NCBI GenBank assembly: GCA_009763385.1 | Contig: CM019823.1 | Span: forward strand, 44,702,222-44,766,221 | DNA: 64,000 nt | Source of the DNA: Coix lacryma-jobi var. lacryma-jobi | Taxonomy: Eukaryota; Streptophyta; Magnoliopsida; Poales; Poaceae | Direction of reading: 5' to 3' | Shown here: positions 54,825-64,000 of the stretch, one piece after another | Numbering within the stretch: position 1 is the first letter of the stretch | Layout of the letters: every line of letters begins with the position of its first letter | Made by a program: the position numbers and the translations under genes | Notes under the pieces: generated by a model | Seen by the model: only the letters and a program-made list of their open reading frames with translations | The model's database searches: none | What the model was told of the DNA's origin: nothing

Positions 54825-55402
54825 AGGGCCATATCAATGGCACACCAGTTCACAGGATGTTGGTAGATAGCGGGGTGATCGTGAATCTGATGCCGTACTC
54901 GCTTTATCAGAAGCTTGGTGGCACTGATGAAGAGCTAATCAAGACCAACATGACTATCACTGGAGTTAGAGGAGGAGATCCTATTCCGGCCAAAGGGGTT
55001 GCGTCCATGGAGCTTACCATTGGGAGCAAGACTTTGGCTACTGCTTTCTTCATCGTCGACATACAAGGTAGTTACAACCTTATACTCGGACGTGATTGGA
55101 TTCATGCTAATCGATGCATCCCTTCTAGTCTGCATCAGTTTCTCATTCAGTGGGTGGGTGACGATGTAGAAATTGTGCACTCAGATTCATCAGCTTATGT
55201 AGTTGCGGCCGATGCTCCTTTGCCTGGGGGGCATGATACTATTGCTTGTTTATCTGGTCGGGACCTTTCTGACTTTCAATTTGTTAGTGTAACTAAGGAA
55301 GGTTTTGTACCAGTATCTCTAAAGCCGATTAGTAATGGTTCAATATTATTGTGTAATCTAATGGATGCTAATGTTGATTGGTTAAAATATCATGTTGAAT
55401 AA
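54650..55402 (+). pseudogene. pol: G2 aspartic protease
   Basis: Open for 250 codons. The retropepsin active site is MLVDSGVIVNLMPYSLY (DSG instead of the usual DTG/DSG), the flap-region IVDIQGSYNLILGRDWIHAN follows, and IPSSLHQFLIQW ends the fold. The protein goes on to a stop at 55402. It would cut the Gag-Pol precursor. Confidence 0.85.
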
Positions 55403-55582
55403 TATCGGGCTTGTAAGACCGATGCTTGTGAAGCTATTGATGGCTTTGATGAGCTCAATAAGTTGGGCCAAGGTTTCACGTCGGCCGACCCTTTAGAACA
55501 AGTTGATACTGGGAATGGTTCTGTGCCTAGACCGACCTTTGTGAATCAGAACCTTGAAGCCGATTATTAATTAAAATTAATC

Positions 55583-56590
55583 GTGCTTTTGAAGGAGTAT
55601 GTTGATTGCTTTGCATGGAATTATACAGAGATGCCTGGATTAAGCCGAGAGCTTGTTGAACATCGGCTTCCTATTAAATCGGGGTTTAGGCCTTTCAAGC
55701 AACATCCTCGCCGTTTTAGTTCTACAATATATGACCGGATTAAAGAAGAAATTAATAGGTTATTGCAAGCGGGGTTTATCCAACCATGCAGATATGCGGA
55801 GTGAGTCTCTAATATCGTGGCTGTCGAGAAGAAAGACACTGGAAAGATCAGAGTATGCATTGATTTTAGAGATTTAAACAGAGCCACTCCCAAGGATGTG
55901 TATCCTATGCATATAGCCGATATGTTGATCAACGATGCTTCAGGACACCAGATTGTCAGTTTTCTTGATGACAACGTTGGTTACAATCAGATATTCATGG
56001 CCGAAGAAGATATGTCTAAAACAGCCTTCATTTGTCCTGGGTTTGTTGGTCTTTTTGAGTGGGTTGTAATGACATTTGGTTTAAAGAACGCATAAGCTAC
56101 CTATTAACGTGCTATGAATCTAATCTTTCATGATTTAATTGGTATAGTCATGATCAAATCGGCTGCACAAGTGTCCCATTTAGCCGATTTGCGTTTTGTG
56201 TTTGAGAGGATGCGCCGCTATGGTTTGAAGATGAACCCACTAAAATGTGCTTTTGGTGTATCGGCTGAAATTTCTTAGGGTTTATTATTCACAATAAAGG
56301 CATAGAGATTGATCCTAAGAGGATAGAGAAGATCAAGAAAGTTCAGGCGCCTACATGTAAAAAGGACTTGCAAAAGTTCTTGGGAAAAGTAAACTACTTG
56401 AGGAGGTTTATTGCAAACTTGTCCGGGAAAATTATTCCTTTTACCCTCATACTAAAATTGAAGGATGAATCTGAATTTGTTTGAGGAGCAGAACAACGGG
56501 AAGCATCCGAGAAGATAAAGGAATATTTATCATCTCCACCAGTTCTTCGAGCGCCTGGTGGAGATGATCAGTCGTATTTCGACTTATTCT
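55583..56590 (+). pseudogene. pol: G2 reverse transcriptase, catalytic motif lost, truncated
   Basis: Gypsy RT: DCFAWNYTEMPGLSRELVEH, RLPIKSGFRPFKQHPRRFS, then TGA at 55802 where Trp is expected (CRYAE-stop-VSNIVAVEKK), RVCIDFRDLNRATPKDVYPM, FLDDNVGYNQIFM, KTAFICPG. A TAA follows KNA at 56093 and another after ATY (56106). The YxDD-containing segment expected after LIFHDLIG is missing; the text passes directly from LIG to IVMIKSAAQ. LKMNPLKCAFGV and KDLQKFLGKVNYLRRFI (connection) follow, with further stops, to about 56590. No RNase H or integrase remains. Confidence 0.85.
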
Positions 56591-57446
56591 CTTTCACAGA
56601 ACACTATTAAAATAATTAAAATCAGTCGTAAAAATGATCAGCCAAACACCACCACGGTTATGCACTTATGCAGGCCCATCTGTGGGACACGAAGGAATCC
56701 TTGCATGTACCGCAGTGCAGTGCAGCCATCGTCCAGCAGTCCTGAGCAATGAACACAGCCAACCACCATGGCATGGTCCATGCGTAGTGGTGCACTGCCG
56801 GGCGCTGCCCCACACCTCTGGATCAGCGGCCCCAGGGCACCGCCCTCTTCTTCGTCGCTTTCCACACGAAACCCTGTAACCCTTCAGCAGAATATCAGCA
56901 GAGTGCGCAGTCCAGCTGCACCCGGTTCAACAAGGCGCATAGCGCGCATTCCTTCACAGTTGCCCCGTGACACTTCGGCCGGTCCGGCCATCGACGTTTG
57001 GGAATTGGGACGGAACCTCCGGTCGAGCTAGCACCGCGTACGGGCGTACCCATCACACCCAAATGTTTCGAATTCTGGATTTCTGGCACTGGGTTTTGCA
57101 CATCCCTGTCCCCCTTTGTGCAATTGTGCTCATGCCTCCGCCACGTTCGCCAACAGCCATCGTCCATGCGCCAGCCTCACCTCCCAAACAACCGCAACGT
57201 TTGCATTGCAATGCATGCAGCTGGCTCCAGCTCCCACCTCCCACCTCCCATCCCATCGTGCCAGTTGCCAGCCAACCCGATCCTGCCTCCCACCACCGCG
57301 GCGCGAGCCCTCTCTCCTCCTTTAATACTCCACCTCCCCTTGCTCCCTCACTTCACTCACGGTCGGAACGAACGTTCGCAGTCACGGTCAAGCAAACACG
57401 ACCACGCACGCAGTAAACACGCGCGCTCAAACTCAAACAGTTCGAA
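56591..57446. other. Promoter region of EXORDIUM-like gene
   Basis: Non-element sequence starts about 56600. It becomes C-rich toward the gene (CTCCCACCTCCCACCTCCCA near 57230). CTTTAATACTCC near 57320 is the best TATA-like site. Nearby ORFs in other frames are compositional. Confidence 0.45.
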
Positions 57447-58455
57447 ATGGCGCTCGCCGCCGCCGCCATTATCGCCTTCCTCTTGCTGCCCGGCCTTCTC
57501 GTCACGGCGATGGCCACGCCGTACCCTCACGGCGCGGCGGCGGCGGCGACCCGCTCGTGGGCGCGTCCAAGAGGTACGAGGGCAGCTCCGACCTGGTGGA
57601 CCTCCGGTACCACATGGGCCCGTGCTCTCCGCCGCGCCGCTCCGCCTCTACGTGCTCTGGTACGGGCGCTGGGACCCCGCGCACCAGGCCCCGTCCGCGA
57701 CTTCCTCCTCTCCCTCTCCGACGCGTCCCCGCCGCGGCCCTCCGTCGCCGACTGGTGGGCCACGGCCGCGCTCTACGCCGACCAGACCCTCGCCAACGTC
57801 ACCCGCCGCGTCGCGCTGGCCGGGGAGGCCGCCGACGAGTCCGCCTCGCTGGGCCGCTCGCTCTCCCGCCTCGACATCCAGCGCGTGCTCGCCGCCGCGG
57901 TCGCCGCGCGGGCGCCTCCCCGCCGACGCCCGCGGCGGCGCCTACCTCGTCCTCACCGCGCCGGGCGTCGGCGTCCAGGACTTCTGCCGCGCCGTCTGCG
58001 GCTTCCACTACTTCACCTTCCCCTCGCTCGTCGGCCACACGCTGCCCTACGCGTGGGTCGGCCACAGCGGGGGCCGCTGCGCCGACGTCTGCGCGTACCC
58101 GTTCGCACTGCCGTCCTACATGTCCCGGAGCGGCATGGCGGCGCTGCGCCCGCCCAACGGCGACGCGGGCGTCGACGGCATGGTCAGCGTCATCGCGCAC
58201 GAGCTGGCCGAGCTCGCCACGAACCCGCTCGTCAACGCGTGGTACGCCGGGGAGGACCCCACCGCGCCCACCGAGATCGCCGACCTGTGCGAGGGGGTGT
58301 ACGGCACGGGCGGCGGCGGGGGTACGCCGGAAGGTGGCGGTGGACGCGCAGGGAAGGAGCTGGAATGTGAACGGGAGGAAGGGGAGGAAGTTCTTGGTGC
58401 AGTGGCTGTGGAGCCAGAGGCTAAGGCCTGCGTAGGGCCCAATGCCAGTGACTAG
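57447..58455 (+). CDS. EXORDIUM-like (phosphate-induced protein 1) gene, frame-broken in this sequence
   Basis: The ATG at 57447 gives a signal peptide MALAAAAIIAFLLLPGLLVT. Family segments (PF04674) follow in shifting frames: ASKRYEGSSDLVDLRYHMGP, LRLYVLWYGRWDPAHQAP, VRDFLLSLSDASPPRPSVAD, WWATAALYADQTLANVTRRV, GAYLVLTAPGVGVQDFC, FCRAVCGFHYFTFPSLVGHT, ALRPPNGDAGVDGMVSVIAH, HELAELATNPLVNAWYAGED, PTEIADLCEGVYGTGGGGG, GRKFLVQWLWSQ and ACVGPNASD with the stop at 58455. No intron, as usual for the family, and about the normal length. At least seven single-base breaks (near 57540, 57619, 57690, 57910, 58321, 58329, 58413) all sit in C or G runs. EXL proteins are secreted to the cell wall and linked to brassinosteroid growth responses and carbon status. 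Confidence 0.85.
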
Positions 58456-58620
58456 GCTTGTTGGCCACTGCTAGCACGTAGTAGTAGTATTATTTATTAT
58501 CTATTAGTAGTAATTCTTGGGATCTATATCGTATTATTTTCTGGTTTATATGTAACATAAAGCTATTAGTCTGATTATTGGCCGTTTATGATATGTGTGC
58601 GTGTGAAATTATCTAACGTA
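58456..58620. other. 3' flank of EXORDIUM-like gene
   Basis: AT-rich, with AGTAGTAGTATTATTTATTA; no clear AATAAA. Confidence 0.4.
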
Positions 58621-58846
58621 CTCCCTCCGTCGCTTTGACTGTCATTGTTGGTGTGTTACAAGTTTAACTCAATTTGTAGCAAATACGTGCAATATTTATA
58701 TCTCCAATAATTTTGTTAAAAAACTAGATCCAAAAATCTTTCTAATAATACTAATTATGTAGGATAAATATTAATATTTTTAATATATATTAGTTAAAAA
58801 AATTTATCAGAAAGCGAAAATGATAGTTATTTAGGGACGAAGGGAG
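58621..58846. mobile_element. Stowaway-type MITE
   Basis: 226 bp, CTCCCTCCGTCGCTTTGACT at the left and GGGACGAAGGGAG at the right, TA at 58619-58620 and 58847-58848. The arms are less well matched than in the 40.3-kb copy, so it is older. Confidence 0.85.
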
Positions 58847-59402
58847 TATCATCATGAGAAAGGTATACTTTTTTATTTTCAGTGCTACTTCTAAAATTCT
58901 AAATTTAAAAGTCCATATTATCCAACATGATACAATGTTTTTCTCTCCTATAATAAAACAGCATAATCATCTTATCAGTGGTATAAATTAGTTTTACATA
59001 CGTGTAAAAAAATTGTCCTTCGAGGTGCATTGCAGGCTGTCAAGTGGGCTCAACTTTTAACCAGCCCAGATGACAGAAGTCCGTAGCAGAGTCAGCATGA
59101 AACGGTATAGCGGGCCGGCGCTGGACTCGTAGACCTCGTAGTTCGAACCAACTATGACGCCTCGTCCACACCATGTAAAGCCAAGCCACCCGGAGTCTGG
59201 ATCCGTCCGTACCCGTACCGAGTAGAAGAAACATCAACAATTCTAGCATACCAGGGGATTTCTTGGTGACAACTGATCGACACGCAGCTGACTTGCCAAA
59301 TCCGTGGAGAGGCGAGAGGAATCGAGCGTCCGTCCTCGTGATCGTGAGCGCGAATACAGCTACAACCAGCATCACCCGTCACGGTTGCGGACGAAGGGAA
59401 GG
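58847..59402. other. Intergenic and promoter region of RUB-like gene
   Basis: AT-rich to about 59030, then moderately GC-rich. No convincing coding sequence on either strand; overlapping ORFs there lack family motifs. Confidence 0.4.
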
Positions 59403-59797
59403 ATGCGCGTCCCGCCGTTCTCCGCCGGCAAGGAGGTGGCCGAGGTAGAGGCGCTCGCGGGGAAGCTGGGCGCGATCGGCTTCAACAACGGAGGACCCGC
59501 GGCCGCGGCACGCATGGCGGTGGACGAGGCAGCAATCTGGGCGGTCAGGGTCAAGACGCTCACGGGCAGAGAGATCGACGTCCAGGTCGCGTCCACGGAC
59601 CGGTGGGCGCGATCAAGCTGCGCGTCCAGGAGCAGCATGGCATCCCGCCCGAGCAGCAGCGGCTCATCCTCGGCGGCCAGCAGCTCGCCGACTGCAAGAC
59701 CCTGCAGGAGAGCGGCATCCAGCCCGGTTGTGTTATCCACCTCGTCGTTGCTCTAAGAGGCGGTGGTTATAAGAAGCTGTTTTTGCTTCATTTATAA
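59403..59797 (+). CDS. NEDD8/RUB-like ubiquitin-fold protein, one frame break
   Basis: ATG at 59403 (MRVPPFSAGKEVAEVEALAG) gives an N-terminal extension of about 46 residues before the ubiquitin fold: AVRVKTLTGREIDVQVASTD, then in the next frame GAIKLRVQEQHGIPPEQQRL, ILGGQQLADCKTLQESGIQP, GCVIHLVVALRGGGYKKLF and the stop at 59797. The ALRGG tail is that of RUB/NEDD8 rather than ubiquitin (RLRGG), and GYKKLFLLHL after it would be removed on maturation. The frame changes at CGGTGGGC (59600-59607), where one more G restores STDR-VGAIKL. Single exon. RUB modifies cullins. The divergent sequence suggests a RUB paralogue (RUB3-like) or a retrocopy; the ATG at 59514 (MAVDEAAIW) is an alternative start. 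Confidence 0.78.
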
Positions 59798-59881
59798 AGG
59801 TGGTGATGATAGATTATTGTCGCAAAACTTAAAGCAGAGTCTCTTTCTCCTTGTTTATTGTATTGATAAGAATGGAGATTT

Positions 59882-59887
59882 AATAAA
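59882..59887 (+). terminator. Poly(A) signal of RUB-like gene
   Basis: AATAAA 85 bp after the stop codon, 25 bp before the CACTA element starts. Confidence 0.6.
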
Positions 59888-59911
59888 AAGAATATTTCCA
59901 TAGCTTTTTCA

Positions 59912-60150
59912 CACTACAACAGAAAAGGGCTATAGCCCGGTCGGCAAGGGCTTTTAGCCCCGGTTGCCGAGCCGGGACTACGCTTCCGGGACTAAAGCCC
60001 CCCTAGTCCCGGCTCCGGTCACCGGGTTAAAGCCCCCCTTTAGTCTCGGTGGTAATACCAGCCGGGACTAAAGGGTGCTGTCAGCGGTGCCCCGCAGTAG
60101 CACCCTTTAGCCCCAGCTGGTATTACCAGCCGGGACTAAAGGGTCCTCTG
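59912..60150. repeat. CACTA terminus with subterminal repeats
   Basis: Copies of CCGGGACTAAAG(G/C) or its reverse complement at about 59974, 59989, 60062 and 60133, and TGGTAATACCAGCCGGGACT-type palindromes at 60049 and 60119 (in which GGTATTACCAGCCGGGACTA repeats). Such arrays bind the element's own transposase in characterised En/Spm elements. Confidence 0.8.
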
Positions 60151-60610
60151 GTTTCATTTCAGTTCTGTTTTTAGTTTTGTTTATTTATTTATTAATAGGT
60201 TTTTCAATATGTATTCTTTGCTGCTAATAAAATATATATATTAGCAGCATAACACAATAAGCTTATTGCATGCATATATAATTAAACTATAGAACTACAT
60301 ATATAATTATATATATAAATATATGTACATAAAATTACAAGCAATATATACATAGAAGTTGTCTAAATATTTATCTACACAAGTTGTACTCAAAAGTTAG
60401 TACTGTAAACCTATTACAAGTTGTACTCCATCTAAAGATCTACAGGGCATACAAATGATCATCATTGATTAGAATCAACTTCTCGTTGGTATTATAGTAG
60501 AACTCGTCATTTGAATTTATGACTTGTTCCCGAAGAAACTCTGCTATTGTCTCTTGTATTGCTTTCAATTGGCCTTGTAGCATCACTTTTTTGCTTCAAC
60601 CAATCAGTCT
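60151..60610. other. CACTA internal AT-rich spacer
   Basis: AT-rich with TATATA runs (60228-60330). Near 60440-60600 minus-strand sequence may hold the last coding residues, but no frame is convincing. Confidence 0.4.
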
Positions 60611-60931
60611 TCAATTTGAATTAGAGAAGATATTAGTAATATCTATATTATCAATATTAAGTCTATAAAAAATAAAAAGAAACATGTTACGTACTTTGAT
60701 GATTTCTTCAGGAATTCTATTTGATTCTATCATCATGTACTCGCAAACATAGAATCCGCATAAATTGGTACCTTGTTTTTGTCTCAAAATCCACTGTAGA
60801 ATGAAAAGATTCATCTCGTAATAAAGATATGATATATGACATGATATAATAAAGATACACGTACATGGACGAAGGTGTAAACTTACTAGTAGTCGTGACT
60901 TTATTGTAAGTGGCGCCTTACACTGACTCAT
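60611..60931 (-). pseudogene. CACTA C48 (Ulp1-like) peptidase region
   Basis: Minus-strand frame with ILRQKQGTNLCGFYVCEYMM, matching the Q...C.CGYYVCE active-site segment of Ulp1-like (C48) peptidase domains that end the ORF of many plant CACTA elements. The upstream His/Asp part lies around 61060-61200 (HINVLIYDSLSKPQEDYQDM-type text on the minus strand) with introns or breaks between. Confidence 0.65.
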
Positions 60932-61527
60932 ATGTTCTCGAGCAATGAATTTTTCCCAAACCTAATCCGGCCAATGAAACATTAATAGTTGGATCATTAT
61001 TTAATTAGTATACATATATACAAGCTTAGTCTATACTTTAAGCATGCAAGCTAGGGATCGAAAAATTATCTTTGGAGGATGTCTATCATATCTTGGTAAT
61101 CTTCTTGCGGTTTGCTCAACGAGTCATAGATTAACACATTGATATGCTTGAGATCGATGACCATCAGTATCCAGTGATAGCTGTTCATACACATGATTCA
61201 TATATATATATATATTATTAGGGTTAAGTAAAATAAAATGTGCACATATTTATTATTAACTATATATGTCTCACGCACTTAAAGTTGTATGGGAAGAGAA
61301 TTCTTTCTCTATCTTTTTGGTTCATGAAGAACCAAAATGAGATTCATACACGACTCATCGCTCCAAGTCGCTGAAGGGTTTGGAGCCTTGAAAACAACAT
61401 ATGGATCAACAAACCCAACAGAATTGTCATGTTATCTCTGAGCTGAGTCATCTGATACCTGCAAAATATCGAGTTGATCCACAAGTATGTGGTAAGATAC
61501 TACGTACATATACACATACTAGAGAGT

Positions 61528-62173
61528 TCAATGAAAATATATATAAGAATACAAGAAAATAAATGAAAATATAAAAGAAACATTACAAAAATAGCAGCTA
61601 AGGAGCAATTTGTCCAGTGCGTCCATATGACATAGCTGGTGTAATTCCTCCATCTGGACTAAGATTAGGTCATCGCCACGGAAGTAGTGATGGTTCCGAA
61701 TTCGGACAGAAATCCAATTGACATCACCGTCTTTAGAAGCCTCCATGCACCATTTATTGATTGCAAACATCTGTGTACCAATTACATGTAAGTGATTGGG
61801 GTTCATTAGACTCCTGCCCGGTGCAAAATTTCTCCTCCATTCATCAACTACTTCCGCTCATGGAAACTCCAGCCCAGTAGCAATATTGGCAATCGTGTCG
61901 TATAGGAGACCGCTGTCAATGAAATTTTTTTCCATTGAGTCCATCTCAGACAAACTACTGGTCTCTCCAGATTTCCTCTGTACTTTGCCCATGTTTGAAC
62001 CATACTGATTTCCCACAAATAACAGGGACAAAGGTCTTGATGTTTCCCCGAGCTGTGGAACACCCTTTCCCACTTTCTTCTTGCTGGATTGTTGTTCTTT
62101 TGCAGACTTGATTAGAGAGCGTTCGTAGTCTGATTTTCGCAGAGCCTTCGGGCTTCACGCATCTTGATACCAT
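61528..62173 (-). pseudogene. CACTA ORF, central region
   Basis: Minus strand, from 62073: GNQYGSNMGKVQRKSGETSS, then after a stop near 61860 VVDEWRRNFAPGRSLMNPNH, AINKWCMEASKDGDVNWISV, DALDKLLLSCYFC. The last part resembles the conserved MHNWYMKAA...DALDKSLLSCYCL block preceding the C48 domain in grass CACTA proteins. A stop at 61856 and frame changes at 62063/62073 break it. Confidence 0.65.
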
Positions 62174-62389
62174 GTTGGTCCACCCTTTTCCTTAACTCCT
62201 GTGGGTTTAACAAGAGGTAAGGCTTCTCTGGGTTTCTCTTCGCTTTAGCAGCGGCCTTTGATTCCTCTAAAAAATTTCGCACATCTTTTTTTACCGAAAT
62301 TTCTAACTCCTCATCAGTCTGTTCATAAGCTAATTTCTCCTGGGTTTTTTTCCTGATGCAGGAGCCTTCTTCTTTGGAGGTGGGGCCTT

Positions 62390-62830
62390 CGGTTCTGTGG
62401 CAGCGGACCGCTTCTTAGGGCCGCGCGGTGGAGGCGGGGGTGTTGGAGCCCGCTGTGGAGGAGATGGTGGGGCCGGTGGCGGTGTTGGAGCCCGCGGTGG
62501 AGGTTGTGGCGTTGGAGCCCGCGGTGGAGGTTGTGCGTTGGAGCCCGCGGTGGAGGAGATGGTGGGCCCGGTGGCGGTGTTGGAGCCCGCGGTGGAGGTT
62601 GTGGCATTGGAGCCCGCAGTGGAGGAGATGGTGGGGCCAGTGGCGGTGTTGGAGCCCGCGGTGGAGGAGATGGTGGGGCCGGTGGTGGTGTTGGAGCCCG
62701 CGGTGGAGGAGATGGTGGGCCCGGTGGCGGTGTTGGAGCCCGCGGTGGAGGTTGTGGTATTGGAGCCCGCAGTGGAGGAGATGGTGGGGCCGGTGGCGGT
62801 GTTGGAGTCCGCGGTGGAAATCTTTGTGCA
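62390..62830 (-). repeat. Minisatellite encoding a Pro-rich linker in the CACTA ORF
   Basis: Built from a 42-bp unit (14 residues, APTPPPGPPSPPPR in one minus frame) and a 27-bp unit (9 residues, PQPPPRAPT) in mixed order, about ten units. All lengths are multiples of three. High identity between units shows recent expansion. Plus-strand ORFs here are products of the same repeat. Confidence 0.85.
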
Positions 62831-63081
62831 GGAGATGGGGTTTAAGCCGTGTCCTCCAACACATCGTCACCGCCCGCTGCACTATGATGCGCTGGGGAAT
62901 GATGACGAACTGGACTATAGTTCCTGCTACGCAAAACAACGAATGATGTGAGCATCCAATTAATATATACATATAGGAAGTTAGTGTAATAAAAATTGTT
63001 TCTCGTTCACGCGCGCACTACCTATGATGAGGATCTTGATCAGTAGGAGGAGGTTGCGGCGGTAACACTCCAGGAATAATA

Positions 63082-63960
63082 ATGAAGCGCTTGCGCCAGC
63101 AAATAAATGTCTTCTCCGCTTCACCTAAAGTCTTCCCCCATCTCCCCTTTGATTTCCAGTGTCACGCTGCCACAACCTGTCTCAACCCTATCCACCGAGA
63201 CGCTAGCATATCCGGCTGGCACTGGTTGACCATGGATTCTTGGTGTTCTTGTGCGGTCAATAGGGTTTACAACACCGACAGCCACTTTTTCGTGGCATTT
63301 CTATCTGGAATGTGCGGCTCACAAGTTGTAAAAGGTTCTTTAACGTCATCCACGGGGAAGCGTAGCTTGGAGTCATCTTGAATGGTTGGTACTTCCGTGA
63401 AGGCGCAGCTGCTTTTCATCTGACCTGGGGGGCTAATGTTCGCTTGAGGCTGTTGTGATGATGTACCTTGCCCACTCGTCATTTGACTAAGTGTCGCTTG
63501 CACTTGCCTTTTGATTTCCTCCTGCATCCATTCTTTACGAGATTTGTCACGCTCTTATGTTTGAAGAACATACTCCTCCAACTTGTAGATCCGCTCTGCC
63601 TCCTCGTCCTTCTTTCTCTAGCGGCTTCTGTAACTTTCTCGATCCGCTTCGAAGGAATGCAGCCATGAAACGGCCCCAAAGCCTCTCGTACGCCCACCGT
63701 GCTCAGGATTCTCCAGCGCGTACGTGAGTTCATCCTTCTCTCTGTTGGGCTTGAACTCGTCAGCCAACACCGCACTTCGTGCTTGAACTAGCCTCTGTGC
63801 TGCTCTTGAAATTTCTGGGCCTCAATCAAGCTCCCCGTCATTAGGGTTTATGGTTCCCCCATGAGCGTAGAACCAATTCCTAGACCGTTCACTCCAATTT
63901 CTTCTTATTGTCTCCGGGACTACCCCTGGCAAGCATCTCCTGTTCCTGTCTCTCCCACTT
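63082..63960 (-). pseudogene. CACTA ORF, Transposase_24-like region
   Basis: Minus strand: RNWFYAHGGTINPNDGEL (63890), LADEFKPNREKDELTYALEN, PEHGGRTRGFGAVSWLHSFE, KDEEAERIYKLEEYVLQT, WMQEEIKRQVQATLSQMTSG, DDVKEPFTTCEPHIPDRNAT, then to about 63082. ENPEHGGRTRG followed by a Lys/Glu-rich coiled coil is the signature of the plant En/Spm transposase family PF03004. Stops near 63830, 63618 and 63557 interrupt it. The protein continues beyond 64000. Confidence 0.75.
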
Positions 63961-64000
63961 TGGAAGGGCAGTCTTATAGCCATCTGATCCTAAATGATGT

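Larger units (their letters stand above)
46359..56590 (+). mobile_element. Gypsy (Tat-like) element G2, 3'-truncated, with two nested solo LTRs
   Basis: 5' LTR 46359-47182, PBS-like TGGCAACTCCGCTGGAGA after it, gag 47234-49341 and 51400-52043, gag/pol linker 54041-54700, protease 54650-55402, RT 55583 to about 56590, then an abrupt end. RNase H, integrase and 3' LTR are missing. Protease before RT is common to both superfamilies. The gypsy assignment rests on the gag type, the YNLILGRDW protease motif, the RT of FRDLNRATPKD type and the LTR/PBS style. The PBS resembles the tRNA-Arg-type site of Tat/Ogre elements. Solo LTRs at 49347-51394 and 52044-54035 split gag. Many stops show it is dead. 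Confidence 0.85.
59912..64000 (-). mobile_element. CACTA (En/Spm) transposon, one end and coding part
   Basis: The end CACTACAACAGAAAAGGGC at 59912 is the classic CACTA terminus, with TCA (59909-59911) as possible 3-bp TSD. Next to it are GC-rich subterminal repeats (GGGACTAAAGG in both orientations, 59950-60150), an AT-rich stretch, then minus-strand coding sequence from 60611 to the right edge. The coding part includes C48-peptidase-like, Pro-rich and Transposase_24-like regions. The second end is outside the window. Stops in most exons suggest that this copy is inactive. Confidence 0.88.

Noticed and set aside
56998..57440. Plus-strand ORF running into the EXORDIUM-like gene from upstream
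   Set aside because: The C-rich stretch before the ATG at 57447 has no family residues. The true protein begins with the signal peptide at 57447; the upstream extension is a frame coincidence.
62397..62951. 184-codon plus-strand Gly/Val-rich ORF and overlapping ORFs in all other frames
   Set aside because: All are readings of one minisatellite; only the minus Pro-rich frame fits the surrounding CACTA coding sequence.
1..64000. CRISPR arrays, bacterial operons, rRNA genes
   Set aside because: Nothing of this kind is present; the regular repeats are LTR motif arrays or a coding minisatellite in plant nuclear DNA.

Overview
This window is nuclear DNA of a grass (Poaceae), probably panicoid; the species cannot be fixed from the sequence alone. 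The pointers are very GC-rich genes, Stowaway MITEs with CTCCCTCC ends, a CACTA transposon with CACTACAACAGAAA ends, long-LTR SIRE-type copia elements and Tat-type gypsy elements. About three quarters of the window is transposable element. There are four host genes: a defensin-like peptide (35.1 kb), a 10-exon serine carboxypeptidase-like gene (36.4-39.0 kb, minus strand), an EXORDIUM-like gene (57.4-58.5 kb) and a NEDD8/RUB-like gene (59.4-59.8 kb).

Positions 1-34.1 kb are one nested retrotransposon stack, resolvable because every junction keeps its 5-bp target-site duplication (TSD). The oldest layer is SIRE-type copia element B (minus strand; 5' LTR at 32259-34142). Its pol is interrupted at 29431/29432 by a related element C, seen here only as LTR. 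C's LTR is split by element A (364-28770, TSD AGGCC). A's 3' untranslated region is split by two solo LTRs (2714-13335, TSD GTAGC; 13360-18820, TSD GTTCT). The first holds a 7.3-kb gypsy element G1 (4642-11989, TSD TCTGC), the second another solo LTR (13370-16901, TSD ATGGT). G1 has gag but no pol; the pol position is taken by exon-like sequence on the opposite strand.

Positions 34.1-46.3 kb are a gene island with the defensin-like and carboxypeptidase genes and several MITE-like elements. Positions 46.36-56.6 kb are a 3'-truncated Tat-type gypsy element G2 (LTR, gag, protease, RT without its YxDD), carrying two more solo LTRs (49347-51394 and 52044-54035). Positions 56.6-59.9 kb hold the EXORDIUM-like and RUB-like genes. 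Both have single-base frame breaks, mostly in G/C runs, which look more like assembly errors than decay. From 59912 to the right edge is a CACTA element coding on the minus strand (C48-protease-like region, proline-rich repeat, Transposase_24-like region).

The most unusual structures are regulatory. The A/B LTRs carry pairs of an 11-bp palindrome CGGTASTACCG spaced two helical turns apart, next to a TATA box. The same palindrome-TATA layout recurs inside element A upstream of its third ORF, which suggests an internal promoter. One solo-LTR family ends in two exchangeable modules (73 and 69 bp), each starting with a tRNA-Asp-type primer-binding site, in opposite order in the two copies. All element and gene calls come from reading the sequence; no database search was run.
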